Source of the DNA: Nemophila menziesii
Taxonomy: Eukaryota; Streptophyta; Magnoliopsida; Boraginales; Hydrophyllaceae
Direction of reading: 5' to 3'
Assembly (NCBI GenBank): GCA_029959085.1
Contig: JARWIR010000001.1
Coordinates: 70,680,899-70,744,898, forward strand
DNA length: 64,000 nucleotides
Shown piece after piece: positions 22,310-34,457 of the stretch. The position numbers and the translations under genes are program-made. Numbering within the stretch: the stretch's first letter is position 1; each line of letters starts with the position of its first letter. The notes below the pieces were generated by a model. The model searched no databases and had not been told where the DNA came from. It saw only the letters and a program-made list of their open reading frames with translations.

Positions 22310-24031
22310 ACTCATTTCTTGTTTTAACTATATTATTTCGAGTAAATGACACTTTTGCCCCCGGGTTTATACGCGATTGACAGGTTGCCCCCTAAGTCTT
22401 AAAATGCGCCTCGTTGCCCCCTAAGAGTTACTTTTGTGACCCGTTACCCCCTGAGTGCGTTTTCCGTCCATTTTCTCCATTAAATATGACGTGGCAATTC
22501 CATGTCATATATATATATATATTTTTTTTAATCCTAATACTAATTATCTGTTTAATTAAGTTAAAACAAGGGTAAAGTAGAAATTTAATAATACTTTTAA
22601 TATTATTAATAAAAATAAAAATAAAAACCCCTACCCCCCCACCCCCCCCCCCACCGAGACCCCCCTACCCCCCTCCCCCCTCTCTTCCCCATCTTCTTCT
22701 TCCCCGTTCATATTCTCTTCCCTATCTGGTTCTTAAAAAAAATAAAAAAATCAAGCATCATAAACTTCGATTGGTTGCTGCTAATGCATTCATGATAAGT
22801 GATTGATTCTTGCTCTTTAGATATGCGCCGGAAGGATGAAGTTAACAAGAAAACCAATTTTTGCAGTTACCTCTAAATTCAGTTACTATCCATTTTGTTC
22901 TTCGTTTAACATGAATTCTTCATACACCATTCTTGATCAGCACTATAATAGTTCTACTCATAAGGTGGAAACGTGCTTGTGTATTTATCACTCACCGGAA
23001 TGATGCAGTAAACAGTGAGCTTCCATGGCTTCTCAGTTCCAGCCATCAACAAACGAAGTAGTAAACAGTAAGCTCCGAAGCTAAGCTCGAAGCTCGAGCA
23101 CTCTCCTCCGGTCTGTTCGTGCTCGCCTGAAATAGCAATAGCAATAAGGGAAGGCCATTATCTTATCTGGGATCAATATCTTATGTTACTTTTACCCCTG
23201 CACTCATCTGGGATCAATATCTTATGTTACTTTTGTGATACTAATGGGTTCCACAAAACAACACTACTTGTAGATCTATATATTATACAAATTACCCCAT
23301 TTGATGAACCTATCAATTTGTTTGAGAACATTTGCGTCTTAGTCCTTAATATAGAGGACCTCCATTCCAGAATCATTGATAGTGCTGAACCGTTAATGGT
23401 TCATGTTTCTTCAAGCTTATGTTGATTTTTTTTTTTTTTAAGAAAAACCAGAGGTCGGGGAAGAAGAAGAAGGGGAAGAGGGGTGGGGGTGGGGGTGGGG
23501 TGGGAGGGGTGGGGGGTAGGTTATTTTATTATTTATATTTAATATTATAAAAACTATTTATAAAATTTATTTTTTACCCTTGTTTTAACTTAATTAAACA
23601 CATAATTAGTATTTGGATTAAAAAAAAAAATTGTGACATGGCATTGCCACGTCACATTAAACGGAGAAAATGGACGGAAAACGCACTCAGGGGGTAACGG
23701 GTCACAAAAGTAAATCTTAGGGGGCAACGAGGCGCATTTTAAGACTTAGGGGGTAACCTGTCAATCGCGTATAAACACAGAGGGCAAAAGTGTTATTTAC
23801 TCTATTATTTCTTTTAACTTGAAAAATGAAGCAACATCTCACAATCATTTTATATAAAAATTCAACCTAAGACTGAATATTTTCTAATTATACAAACACG
23901 CAATACTCATTTCTTGTTTTAACTATATTATTTCTTTTAACTTGAAAAAAGAAGCAACATCTCACAATCATCTTATATAAAAATTCAACCTAAGATTGAA
24001 TATTTTCTAATTATACAAACACGCAATACTC
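22310..24031. repeat. 123-bp tandem duplication, first copy split by a MULE
   Basis: Copy 2 (23905-24027) begins actcatttcttgttttaac and runs through 'gaagcaacatctcacaatcat' to 'cacgcaat'. Copy 1 is the same sequence but broken: 22310-22339, then the MULE, then 23812-23904 plus the target duplication. Copy 2 therefore shows the uninterrupted site. The copies differ at only a few bases. Confidence 0.88.
22331..23811. mobile_element. Non-autonomous MULE with long inverted repeats and 9-bp target duplication
   Basis: The element 22340-23802 (1463 bp) starts GAGTAAATGACACTTTTGCCC and ends with the near-exact complement. It is flanked by perfect tattatttc at 22331-22339 and 23803-23811. The inverted repeats extend roughly 300-400 bp inward. 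They include 'cgttgccccctaag', 'gtttaattaagttaaaacaaggg' and outermost C-rich (22626-22690) and G-rich (23460-23518) blocks. The interior has no transposase. A 41-bp-spaced direct repeat (atctgggatcaatatcttat) lies at 23165 and 23206. The interior may hold captured host sequence, which I cannot identify. Confidence 0.9.
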
Positions 24032-24157
24032 TAGTAATTATGCAAATAGATAAGCTCAATCAGTGAATGATGACATGAACTATACTAATTAGATTCAGAC
24101 ACATAGCATATTTGTATTTTGAGAGCCTTAATCACGAAGACCAATATCATTTCCAGT
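24032..24157 (-). other. Likely 3'UTR of the transporter gene
   Basis: Short AT-rich sequence between the tandem duplication and the transporter stop codon, read on the minus strand. No poly(A) signal can be fixed. The downstream transposons lie within 400 bp of the stop. Confidence 0.4.
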
Positions 24158-26477
24158 CTATACCCAATTACCTACTGGCTTATTTGACAAAGTTGCACCT
24201 TTCTCCTCATGTTCTTGTTCTTGTCCGTCTTCAAAAGTCGAATCACTCAAAGTCGAATCAATCAACGTTTCGGGCAACAAAATAACAAGTAATCCTAAAT
24301 TAATAATCACAACCCCGAAAATCCCATAGGGTAACAAATGACCACACTTCCGAGCTGCAGCGATCACTACCGGACTTACTACACCACCAACAACAACCGC
24401 TTGCCAAACCGTAGAAACAGCTGAACTTCTAAAACAAGTCGGAAACAACTCCGCTGTATAAATCAACAACAAATCGAAAGCCGAACATGTACAAAAGAAC
24501 GATATTAACTCAAAACCTAATTCCATTCCCTTCCATTCTCCTAAAACAAAGCACATTAGGCTTGAAACACCTCCTATGGTCGTTAATGTAACCATTGCAT
24601 AACTTCTTTTCCATTTCGATATAGTCAACAAAATCATCAACCATGACGGTATCTTTAACAAGCCGTTAAACGCAGTGTTCAAGTAAACATCGGAATCTAA
24701 GTTTCCAATGCCTAATGGTAATCCATAGTACGAAACACCGATGCCAAAACCAATTAGTAAAGTTAGTAAAAATTGTTTAAGAACACTTTTTTTCTTTAAC
24801 AACATTGAGATCAATGATTGTTGGTTCTTGGATTTTAATTTCTTGGATTCTATTTCAGATGATGTTGAGAGTCGTTGTTTTGTTAAATGTCTGAAATCAA
24901 CTCCTGCAAAAATGTCAAGATTTTTAGTCAGTAAAGAGAAAAAGAAATTAGTGGATCACCTTAATTCTCGAAGGACATTGAAGTCCAAACACCCTTTAAT
25001 TAGTAAACCCACGAATACAATAGTACGTATCCTAATGATTCAATCAACATGGAGCAACATGGAGCAAGTTGGATGCATGAACTCAAAAGCATATATATAT
25101 TATATTCCAAATATAAGTTTTACAATTAGGGTATTTTTTGGTATGTCGTGGAGGCAAATTTTTTTTTTTAAATATTGCTAAATTTGTTACTTATGTTGAT
25201 TGAGAACGAGCAAGAGCTATAAATTTATAATTATGTTTGAAAGGTTAAAAATCTTATATTTAATACAAAAAGAATTAATATTTAGGTCGCGCATTAATAT
25301 ACTTTTTTTTTCGTAAAAGAATTGGAAAAATTGCATGGCTCATGGATGAATGTAATTACCCTATTATTTAAAATAAAAATAAAATTATTTTTATGAAAGA
25401 TGCTCATTACTCGAATGAATATTAAAAGACATAAAAGTAATAGTTTTTTCCGTAAGACTAGGTATGTCAACTTGGTTAGTGTAATCGCACTAATCTATTT
25501 GTATCTATCTTCAACATATTATAGTAATTGGATTGATAATAAATATATGTAGTATAATTAAGAGGACTAAAAAACAACATAAACAACACAGAATAAATAC
25601 GAATTTAAAGTAAATATGGTTGAAAACTCGATATACCTGCGATTGTGTTTAAAACTCCAATGGCTTCTTTCTGTCTTCCCTGAACTAAAAGCCATCTTGG
25701 TGACTCAAAAACACAGAACTCGATCAATAAACAGTACACAACTCCAGGAACAGAGGTCATTAGATAGATTACCCGCCACGAATAGTCCTTATTAACATAA
25801 CCAATAATCGGTAATGATAAAAACCCTAACGTAGAAGTCAAAAAACCAATAGTTCCAACTTGACCTTGCCATTTTTTACCAACACTCTCAGTAGCCAACA
25901 CTAATGCACTTGTTCCTATAGCTGCACGACTATACCCAGTAATAAATCTTAAACCCGAGTAAACCCAGACGTTGTTTGAAAAAGCAGTGAATATCGAAGC
26001 AACAGACATAAAAAAACATGATACAGACAACATTCTTTTTCGACCAATTGAGTCTCCGATCAAGAAAAGAATTACACCACCGAAAAGACACCCCATGAAG
26101 AAAGATGAAGCTGGTAATCCCGTGATCAACGTGTTTCCATAACAATGGAGAGACCATTCGGATATTATCGATGTTCTTGCAGGTTTATCCCATTTCCATG
26201 CAGAGCGTGGGAGCTGACAGATATCTGAATTTGGAGAACATGTCGTGTTTGTAAGTGTGTTATGGGTACAATGCCATGATGGGATTGCATCGGTGAAAAT
26301 GGAGATGAAGATTTGTTGAGCTTCGAAGAAAGATGCAAATGAAACGAGTATGATTTGCAAGATTCGAGGCCAATCTAAATCTGCCATATATGGTTCGATA
26401 ATCTCTTCAACGGAAGCATCGGGGTTTTGGTTTTCTGGGCAATCATAGTTGGAGAGTAATGGAGTTGAATCAGCCAT
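24158..26477 (-). CDS. Organic cation/carnitine transporter (MFS), two exons, 528 aa
   Basis: Exon 1 runs 26477-25637 and exon 2 runs 24903-24158. The 733-bp intron has GT (25636-25635) and AG (24905-24904) ends. The splice is phase 1 and yields 528 residues, the usual length of plant OCT proteins. It has a 12-helix major-facilitator layout: helix 1 near 39-60, then a long Cys-containing external loop (about 61-115, Cys70/80/87, a possible N-glycan site at Asn77). The loop-2 signature GDSIGRKRM is at 141-149, and ESPRWLLVQGR at 258-268 ends the first half. The second half carries YTAELFPTCFRSSA and closes with PETL before an acidic tail. This is the plant organic cation/carnitine transporter family; likely membrane import or export of small cations. 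Which Arabidopsis paralogue is closest needs a phylogeny. The gene looks intact. Confidence 0.9.
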
Positions 26478-26525
26478 TTACACCAGCTAATGTGATGGAA
26501 ATGATGAAATTGATATCGGATTTGG

Positions 26526-26540
26526 ATCTATATATGGAGA
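26526..26540 (-). promoter_or_regulatory. Putative TATA box of the transporter gene
   Basis: On the minus strand the sequence reads ccatatatagat, about 50-60 bp upstream of the start codon at 26477. This implies a very short 5'UTR; another start site further upstream cannot be excluded. Confidence 0.35.
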
Positions 26541-26800
26541 AATTGTCTAGGTATAATATCCATTAAACTACTCTATTAAGAATGTTTCCCAAGTTTGAGA
26601 ATATTAAAGAAGTTCTTTAAAGAGACAATTGATAAAAAATGACCACGAGTTCCAGCTATTCAAATTAATAGTGCAACTTGGATAACGAAGAAATTTGGTA
26701 TCCAAAAAGAATAACATAATTATATTATATGGATATATACAAAATAAAAAACATAACATTCAACTACCAACCAATCAAATTAACTAATTAGCTAAATGCC
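26541..26800. other. Intergenic, no feature seen
   Basis: Sequence between the transporter's upstream region and a gag remnant. No coding or repeat signal was found. Confidence 0.4.
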
Positions 26801-26804
26801 CACT

Positions 26805-27508
26805 ACATGCATCATTATACCCCTAAGTTTCAGTTGACTATGTTTTATAAGAAATTCGACGACTGTTCACGGTTAAGAATTGATAATGTTGGAGATGGTG
26901 ATTTTATGTCCATGAATCCAAATGACTTATCGATTGGTATGGAGAAAATAGAAGAAACTGAGTGGAGATGTCTCCTTCGCGAACTCCAATTTTTAATGTT
27001 ACACGAGGTATGCTGCGTTTAGATAGTGACACTGGTATGGATACAAAACTTTCCTCTTTATGGAATCAACAGAAACAATTGGCGCTTGTTGTTAAAGGTC
27101 TCCGACCAAGACAATCTGAGGTAAAGATAGTTCACAAGACATAGGATTGTCCGTGTTGTGGAGTGAATGATCATATTTTGGGAAGAATGACAAGGTAATC
27201 CGAAACATATGTTTTTTGTGTAGAATCGTGGAAACTACCATTCGAGTGGTCATGGGTATCAACATGGGAATCACAATCATCCTAGTGTCTCATGTTCAAA
27301 TGTGAATGGGGTCGTGAATCAAGGTATCACTTATCGAGGAAATTCGTTACAACCACGACCTTAAGGGAACAATTTTAATCAAAGGTTCCATAATAATTAT
27401 CAATGGGGACAGTGCTATGTGAATCCATCTCCACCGCTTCACGTTTATGATGCATATGTTGATAGTCTTACTCAAACAATATTGCCTGCTCATCCACAAG
27501 AAGATTCC
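26805..27508 (+). pseudogene. Athila-like gag fragment, broken
   Basis: The frame reads QLTMFYKKFDD...GDGDFMSMNP, which aligns with the Gag of the minus-strand element at 62600 (HLTMFYGGLDD...GDGSFMLLDP). A knuckle-like CPCCGVNDH and a Gly/Asn-rich tail follow in shifted frames. Several frameshifts and stops are present. The copy ends abruptly at the CACTA terminus (27509), so that transposon probably landed in it. The remainder of gag is not found at the far side. Confidence 0.6.
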
Positions 27509-28060
27509 CACTACAAGAAAACAACCCATACAATGACGATGTTAATGGTCTTTCATGAGGCATATATAGTGTTATCTTACGTATTTATGACGCTCTGTCA
27601 ATCGTCATCTGAGCGTCATCTATGAAATTGTCATTGTTTGTCTATTTGTATATTATGATGCCAAAAAAAATCGTCAGCGAATAAACTATAGTCATCTTAA
27701 TGATAAATTACCAACGCCTCCTTCGTAGCGTCTTTATTTGCAAATGGGAAAGAATGACACTCATCTAGACCGTCACGGTTTTGTCTGAACTTTTTATGAC
27801 GTTTTCATGTCACCGTTGGATACAAGATATCTTGATGATTTATATGTAACCGTCACCGTTTAGCGAAATTTCAACAACAGTGATGTGAAAATCGTCACCA
27901 TCGGATACGATGTATTACAATGATTCGTTTAAGAAACGACTTGTTTCGTTAGTCGCCTGGTTGACGGTTAAGTGAAAATTGTCACCAATTTCGACGAGAT
28001 ATGAGGAATATTGTAATATGATAAGCGTCACCATTTGATCGAATGTATGATGACAATTCG
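27509..28060. repeat. CACTA left terminus and subterminal repeats
   Basis: Besides the terminal CACTACAAGAAAA, about fifteen copies of short motifs of the type (a/g)cgtca(c/t)c or their complements occur in both orientations. Examples lie near 27600, 27675, 27765, 27870 and 28030. This density does not occur elsewhere in the window except at 35540-35740. Confidence 0.65.
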
Positions 28061-28413
28061 CATGTCGTTGTCATTGTATGCTCATTACATTCATGATAAG
28101 TTTTATTATCATTTTTTATAAGATTTATCATTATTATAAAAAATTATATAAAAATTATATATATGTATAATATATATTATTTAAAATATAAGAATAATAA
28201 AAATTTAACCTATCTTTTAAATCCATGCATAATAAAATTTATTGATTTAAATAATTAAATCTCATATATCAAAATACGTACCAACAAAATAAAATGAGCT
28301 ATAATAAAAATAAATAACAAAGACTAATTAGTTCATATCAATCTTTTACTTTAATTTAAATAGATCTAAGAATTTTCATTCATACAACGAACGAAGTCTT
28401 CTAAACGACTGAG

Positions 28414-30471
28414 TTAATCTTTCATCATTTTCAACTCTTGTGTCTTTTCATTATTGTCTAACATCATCTCTTCGATTTTGTAATGTAGAATTTGATTTGC
28501 GGTTGTATTTTTAGTTCCACTTTTGCTACTTAAGCCAATTACTTTAGCAATGCAATCACGTTTTATACCAAAAAACTCAATACAAGCCTCCATTTCCAAA
28601 TCTAAATATTGTCCACCATCAAAATATTGGAATCATCTACACCGTCTATATCTTTAATTTTCTGATTTTGTTTTTGCATTCAGAGTTGCCTACAATATAT
28701 TATATTATAACTGTAGAATTTAAGAGACAACACCCAGTTAAATACACGAAGAGCGTAAAAATTCCCAATTAATTACAACTTCAACTTAATTCCCACTTAA
28801 GCACAAAAAATTGGAAGATTTCAGAAATACTCATAGGCTTATTAATTAATTATACTAATGTTTATTTATTTATTTTCATATTCATTTTCATATTCTTTTT
28901 TTTTTGTATTTTTCGTTTTGTTTTAAAATTTTATTTTTCGATTTATTTTTCGATTTTTTTAATGTGTTCCATGAATACGCAATTTTGAAATTTTTGTATT
29001 GCAGGAATACACAGAATTGGAACAACCAAAATCAAGTTTTGTGTAGTTCAGGAATACATAAATTTTTATGTGTTCCATGAATAAACAAATTTGAGTTTAA
29101 TGTGTTTCATGAATACACAAATATAAGATTTGTGCGTTCCAAGAATACACAATTCTGAGATTTGTGTGTTTAGGAATTCACAAAATTAGAACAAACAAAA
29201 TCAAGTTTTGTGTATTCCAAGAATACATAAATTCGAGTTTTATGTGTTCAATGAATACACAAATTTGATTTTTATGTGCTCCATGAATACACAAATTTGA
29301 ATTTTATGTGTTCAATGGAATACACAAATTTGAGTTTTATGTGTTCCATGAATACACAAATCTTAGATTTGTGCGTTCCAAGAATACAAAAATCTGAGAT
29401 TTGTGTCTTCCAGGAATACACAAAATTGGAACAAACAAAATCAAGTTTTGTGTATTCCGGAAATATATAAATCCGAGTTTATGTGTTCCATGAATACACA
29501 AATTTTAGTTTTATGTGTTCCATGAATACACAAATTTGAGATTTATGCGTTCCAAGAATACACAATTATGAGTTTTGTGTGTTCCACGAATACACGGAAT
29601 TGGTCTAAACAAAATCAAGTTTTGTGTATTCCAGGAATACATAAATTCGAGTTTTATGTGATCCATGAATACACAAATTTGAGTTTTGTGTGTTTCATGA
29701 ATACACAAATTTGAGTTTTGTGTGTTTCATGAATACACAAATATGATATTTGTGCGTTCTAAGAATACACAATTCTGAGATTTGTGTGTTCCAGGAATAC
29801 ACAAAATTGGGATAAATATAATCAAGTTTTGTGTGACTTGGAAAACACAAAACCCTAAAATATAAACACAAAAAAATAACAAAAAAGTGTTGGACAAAAA
29901 GATAATATATCAAGATAGTTAAAAACGAGTAAAAATAGGGTATATGCGATTAATAAAGAGAAAAAAACAATTTTGTTAATGAAAATAATCCTTTAGATCG
30001 ATTTTATGACTTTGTGTGTTACAGGAATACATAAATCTATATTTGTGTGTTATAGCAACACATAAACCAGAATCTCGATTTTTTTAAAAAAATTTCGAAA
30101 AAAATAAATGCGGGAAAAATAAATTTCGAAAAAAATAAATTCGAAAAAGAATTAAATAAAAAATTAAATCATATAAGGACAATAATGGAAGGCAAATATG
30201 ACAATGTGTATAACTGAGAATTAAGTTGATAATTTGTGAATAAGTAGATTGTAATTTGCTCCTTCCTTTTTTTTGGGAATGAAAAGTGTGAAATTGTAAT
30301 TAATTGAGAACTATCCCATAATTTAAACAATCATAAATAAAATTTAAAGGTACTAAAATGATTTTATAAACGTACCACGTTGTTAGACACTTCATCATTA
30401 TTCTCGCCTAACTTTTTTGTATGAGTCGCTACATAAAATTCTACGGGACCAACAAAATCACCTGATTCTTC
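28414..30471 (-). pseudogene. CACTA TNP1-like (Transposase_24) gene remnant, two exons
   Basis: Exon 30471-30376 (acceptor tatag, donor gtacgt) encodes 32 in-frame codons including VEFYVATHTKKLGENNDE. That is the TH-T-K-K-x-G motif of the plant Ptta/En/Spm transposase family. Exon 28689-28414 stays in the same phase. It has two stops near its start, then GIKRDCIAKVIGLSSKSG and a Glu/Lys-rich helical end (IEEMMLDNNEKTQELKMMKD), the usual C-terminus of this family. The intron, 30375-28690, contains the minisatellite. The 5' exons are not recognised. Not functional. Confidence 0.5.
28950..29845. repeat. Minisatellite of ~32-34-bp units with higher-order structure
   Basis: The basic unit carries a palindrome of the form TGTGTTCCA(T/G)GAATACACA followed by aaatttgagtttt. 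A marker variant (ggaacaaacaaaatcaag) recurs near 29019, 29189, 29428, 29602 and 29809. The spacings are about 170, 239, 174 and 207 bp, differing by about one unit. A weaker trace is at 30010-30065. Many ORFs in both strands (29276-29913) are artefacts of the repeat. Confidence 0.9.
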
Positions 30472-30481
30472 CTATAGAGAG

Positions 30482-31538
30482 ATAGTGATACAAAATAAAT
30501 AAACACAACAACTCAAGTTATCTTTTTACATGTTACATTGTCAAAAATTTAAAAGGGGTTATATAAAAATGAACAAATATAAAAAAAAAATATATAGATA
30601 AAACTAAAAAATCAATGTGAATACAATTTAATCGAGATTCATCAAAAAAACTGGTCCTTCCAATAGTATGATTCACCTTTAAAAGAACGTAAAGAGACAT
30701 ACGTGTTAATATATATATATTGTGATCATTTCTCTAATTACAAAAACTATTTTTGTTAATTATATTATTATAGAAAATAAAAAGGTAATTTTTAAAGTAG
30801 GATGGAACCAAAATAGAGTAGTCTAATTATTTCCCCTCCATTCTTTTGGTTGATTCCCTCCATTTGAAATACTATTTTCATTCATATATTATTTTTTCAA
30901 AGCATGATATTTTGTAAACCAATTATTTAAATGTTAAGAAAGCAACCAAATAGAATATTTTGACAAGTCGAAATGACAACTTGTTTGATCTAGATAATAA
31001 GATGGATACACTAGTTTCGATCAACACAAAAATAGCAACCCTTATTCGAGACTTTGTCGAGCGTGGAGTAAAGAAGTGGGGAATGGACAGATACGCTCAA
31101 CGACTAATTATTTATTTATGGGAGAATCCAGTCAGGGGAACCAAAACAAATATTGATGGATGTTTCAGATACGACTAAGGACGCGCAGGTATAAGAGGCT
31201 TTTTTTATAGTAAAATATAAATTATTAAATTTATATAATATAGAGATTTATAATAATTAATTCAAAAGAAAATCCCAACCAATATAAGTACACACAGTGG
31301 AACTCCAGTGATTCTTTTAATGTGGGATTATGAATTGGTCTTCGGCCGAACCTAATATCCTAAAACTAGAAAAAGTTCAAGAACATGGGGAAGTGTGCTC
31401 CAACAATCAAGTTAGTATTGAGATAAAGTACTTAGGAAAATAATCCATTTGGAAATTTATTTGTCAAAGACCTCTAACATTAACAATCAAGACTTTCCTC
31501 TGGAAGGTTACCCTAAATCTAAGTAAAAAGTTATGTAG
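30482..31538. other. CACTA interior, no assignable gene
   Basis: AT-rich sequence. A 72-codon open frame (30960-31178, +) has no family signature I recognise. At 31190-31214 a sequence resembling the CACTA right end (ending ttttttatagta) occurs; it could be another degenerate terminus. Confidence 0.35.
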
Positions 31539-33074
31539 TGGTGTCTCCTGGTGTTTGATAAAATCACACCCCTAAAAAAGAGGGTCACAGACCGCAAGTG
31601 TACGGGTCGTCCAAGTAATAATCCGATAAACGGGTTTTCGATCTCAGAGACAGATGGATATGACTATAGTGTTTTTCAAATAAGTGAATTATGACAAAAA
31701 AATAAATGATAAAAATGTTTGTTCGGTTTTTTTTGTAAACCTAAGACGCAATAAAATAAAATACTAAATTGATTAACAAAATTAAAATGCTGAAAGTAAA
31801 CAAGTGTGGATGCAAATATGAGAAGGGTACTTGAGTCTCGCAAGGGTTTCACCTAAATCTATTCACTCAATGCTTTCGTTTAAGGGCTGAATTGGTATTT
31901 TGTATTAGTCGGGGTTCTAATATCCCCTAACCCCCGTCAGGGTGGACTTAGGAGCTATCCTAGAGTATTACAAACCCCTTCAGGGCGATTATAAGCTACC
32001 TTTAAATGTTTAAGTCTTTTACCCAATTGTCTGCAAGGTTAGTCAAGCCCGTCAGGATCAATGACGAATACCTCGCGTCTATTACCTATGTCCGTAATTA
32101 AACCCCCCGTCAAGGTGATCACGTTGCCACTTAAGTGAATAGCCTAATTACTATATCCTATTTTCGATTAATGACTTCCAAAATAGTAAATAAATTCACG
32201 ATAATAGTCAATACAAAATTATCCAATTCAAATTAAATCATATAATCCCAAATTCAAAAACATTAATTAAACAAATTAGGGTTCAACCCATTATTGCGAC
32301 TCTTAAGTACAAATGAAATTAGCTCATGCTAAAACTGGAAATAATTGAAATAAAGTAAAAAGCATTCATTGTCAATTACAAAGATAAAATAGAGAACATA
32401 ATTGAAGGGTTGGAATGGGCTGTTGATGGAATAAATGATTTTCTCAAGCTCTAGCTTTCTTCTCTCAATTCTGCTCTGACGTTCTCTTGTAAAAATATGA
32501 AGCGTATAATCAAGTGTATCTAAAAATGAAGTCTAAATTCCTATTTATATTGGAAAATTCGGACTTGGGATTTTTACTTAAAGGAAATAGGTTGAATAAA
32601 AGTCTAAATCCAAATTAGAAATCCCGTAACTGATGTACAACTGTTAGTAAAACGGCCGTAACTTTTGCGTCTCTACTCCAAATCACCTGATTCCAGTCCC
32701 AAAATCTTCTTAACTAAAAAACATAGCTTGCTTATTTTAGGGATCCAAGGCTGAATCAGTGGCTATGTGGCTCAAAAATATAAATTTGTAACAGCTTTCC
32801 ATATTTCCCTCTCCTTTAGTCAATTCTTTGGATCATCTTTTCTTGACTTTGACTTCTCCGCTCGATCTTAGACTTTAAATCCCACTTCTCCTCGTTGTCT
32901 TGGTGCTCCATAGCATCCATGGACCTAATTTACACTAAAAACAAATAAATTAACGCACAAAATCTCTAAAACACAATTAATACAATTCCAAGGGGAGAAA
33001 ATGCAATATAACTAAATAAGCTTAAAAGTTTATAAAATAATTCGATTAATCACACAAAATGATGGGAGACATCA
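31539..33074 (-). repeat. Athila-like LTR (3' LTR of a minus-strand element)
   Basis: 1536 bp from TGGTGTCTCC to GGAGACATCA, a near-exact inverted terminal match. It contains 'gaccgcaagtgtacgggtcgtcc', the complement of the block near the 3' end of the other LTRs. The polypurine complement (agaccccaaacgc) follows at 33075. It is therefore the 3' LTR of the partial element extending to 35430. No matching 5' LTR is present. Confidence 0.82.
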
Positions 33075-33655
33075 AGACCCCAAACGCAAACCTTTGTCAT
33101 GCCGACAAAGTAAAATAAAAACAAGGGCCTTAGGTGAAACGCAAAAATGTCGAGTCTAGTGAATTATACGCAAATCAAAGCTTAAAACAAATCTCGTATA
33201 GTATGACCTAGGAATTAGTATACACATACACATGTCATGCAAATATCAAACACAAATAATATCAATCCAAAATTAATTTCACAATGCTAGAAGGTTACGC
33301 TTATACTTATCTCAAGATGGTGGATATAGGGTGTTCATCGATCCTCACTCGCTTTGAACGCTCCACTTAAATTATTCCCTATCAGCTGAATATGAATTCA
33401 CTATGTATCTAGGAATCACGAGGACTTTATGGTTTTAACATAGGCTTAGGGACGGTATGGAATATATATTTGGTAAATTTGAAGTGAGCTTTTGGCTCTC
33501 TCCTCACTTACCATCAACAACTATCCAAGAGCTTGAGTTTGCACGCGAATATGTTCTCACTCAACCCATTTGACGCACTACTTCAGCGTCCCCAGATATA
33601 CCCAATAAGCATTAAAGTTGATTTCCAAAACTTTCCACTTTGCCGGTTACTTTTT

Positions 33656-33692
<37 letters not shown>

Positions 33693-34457
33693 ATAAGATA
33701 TCCCTGACCATCCTTTTGATGTGAATGTCCATGTCTCTTATATTTTTTTTTCTTTTTTTTCAAAGACCCCAGCAAAGGGTTACAGATAATACATCATCAA
33801 CAATTGCGCATAAATACAAACGCGTGTTTATTCCCTCCCAACGTAATCTCCCAACAATTGCGCATAAAGACATGAAGTCTCAGGATTTTGATTCAAGTGC
33901 GGGTCATATGGAAATGCCTAATAAATTAAGGGGGTATGGTCTTATATCATGTCGACAAAAGAAAGGCTTAAAGGATAGAAATGGGGTTAAGAAGGATAAT
34001 ATTAGCTTAAGGCACATGATGCTAAAAAGTCTCAAAGGGCTATCAAAGAACTGCCTCTATCATTTTCCTACTTACATAGCTTGCCTCTATTTCATACCTA
34101 AGTGGGTTCTCTACTTATTTAGATCTCACGTTCTACAAACAACACATTTTCCTTAATTACAAGTTTACTTCTTTTGCTTTGTTAATTAACCTAATGTTTG
34201 CATGCAATCAAAGTGAGTTTAATACTAACTCCTAAGGTCTACTATTTTTATCATAGATTCATGAAAAGTTTGCTTAATTGGGACATTTAAAATGCTCTAC
34301 AGTCAAACGCAACCCTGAAATTAATTTTATTCAAAGCAGTAAAACAAATAACACATAAAATTGGGATGAGGTAACGAACCCCACCCCAAACTCAAAAATG
34401 AGTCCTATCCCCACGACTTGAAAAGACTCGATAATACAAATAAACTATTATACACTA
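33075..34457 (-). mobile_element. Athila-like 3' non-coding internal region
   Basis: Between the LTR and the envelope-position ORF. It matches, inverted, 50100-52376 of the pol-less element and, directly, 344-1640. It includes a (TA)n run at 33659-33689. The frames at 33533-33724 and 33725-34156 are by-products of conserved non-coding sequence and are not believed to be genes. Confidence 0.65.

Noticed and set aside
23183..23425. 80-codon frame inside the MULE
   Set aside because: It starts within a short direct repeat and has no recognisable domain; a captured gene fragment is possible but unsupported.
24741..25181. 146-codon plus-strand frame
   Set aside because: It is antisense to exon 2 and the intron of the transporter gene, and has no recognisable features.
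28950..29913. CRISPR-like look of regularly spaced palindromic repeats
   Set aside because: The spacers are themselves repeats, the units vary, the context is a plant transposon intron, and no cas genes exist. It is a minisatellite.
29276..29913. Several 64-72-codon open frames in the minisatellite
   Set aside because: Repetitive frames on both strands with no independent support.
31190..31214. Alternative CACTA right end (ttttttatagta)
   Set aside because: It matches the left terminus less well than 35731-35751 and lacks a dense subterminal motif region; kept only as an alternative.
33725..34156. 143-codon frame in the Athila 3' region
   Set aside because: It covers conserved non-coding element sequence that in other copies (50499-50837, 1000-1450) is broken in this frame.
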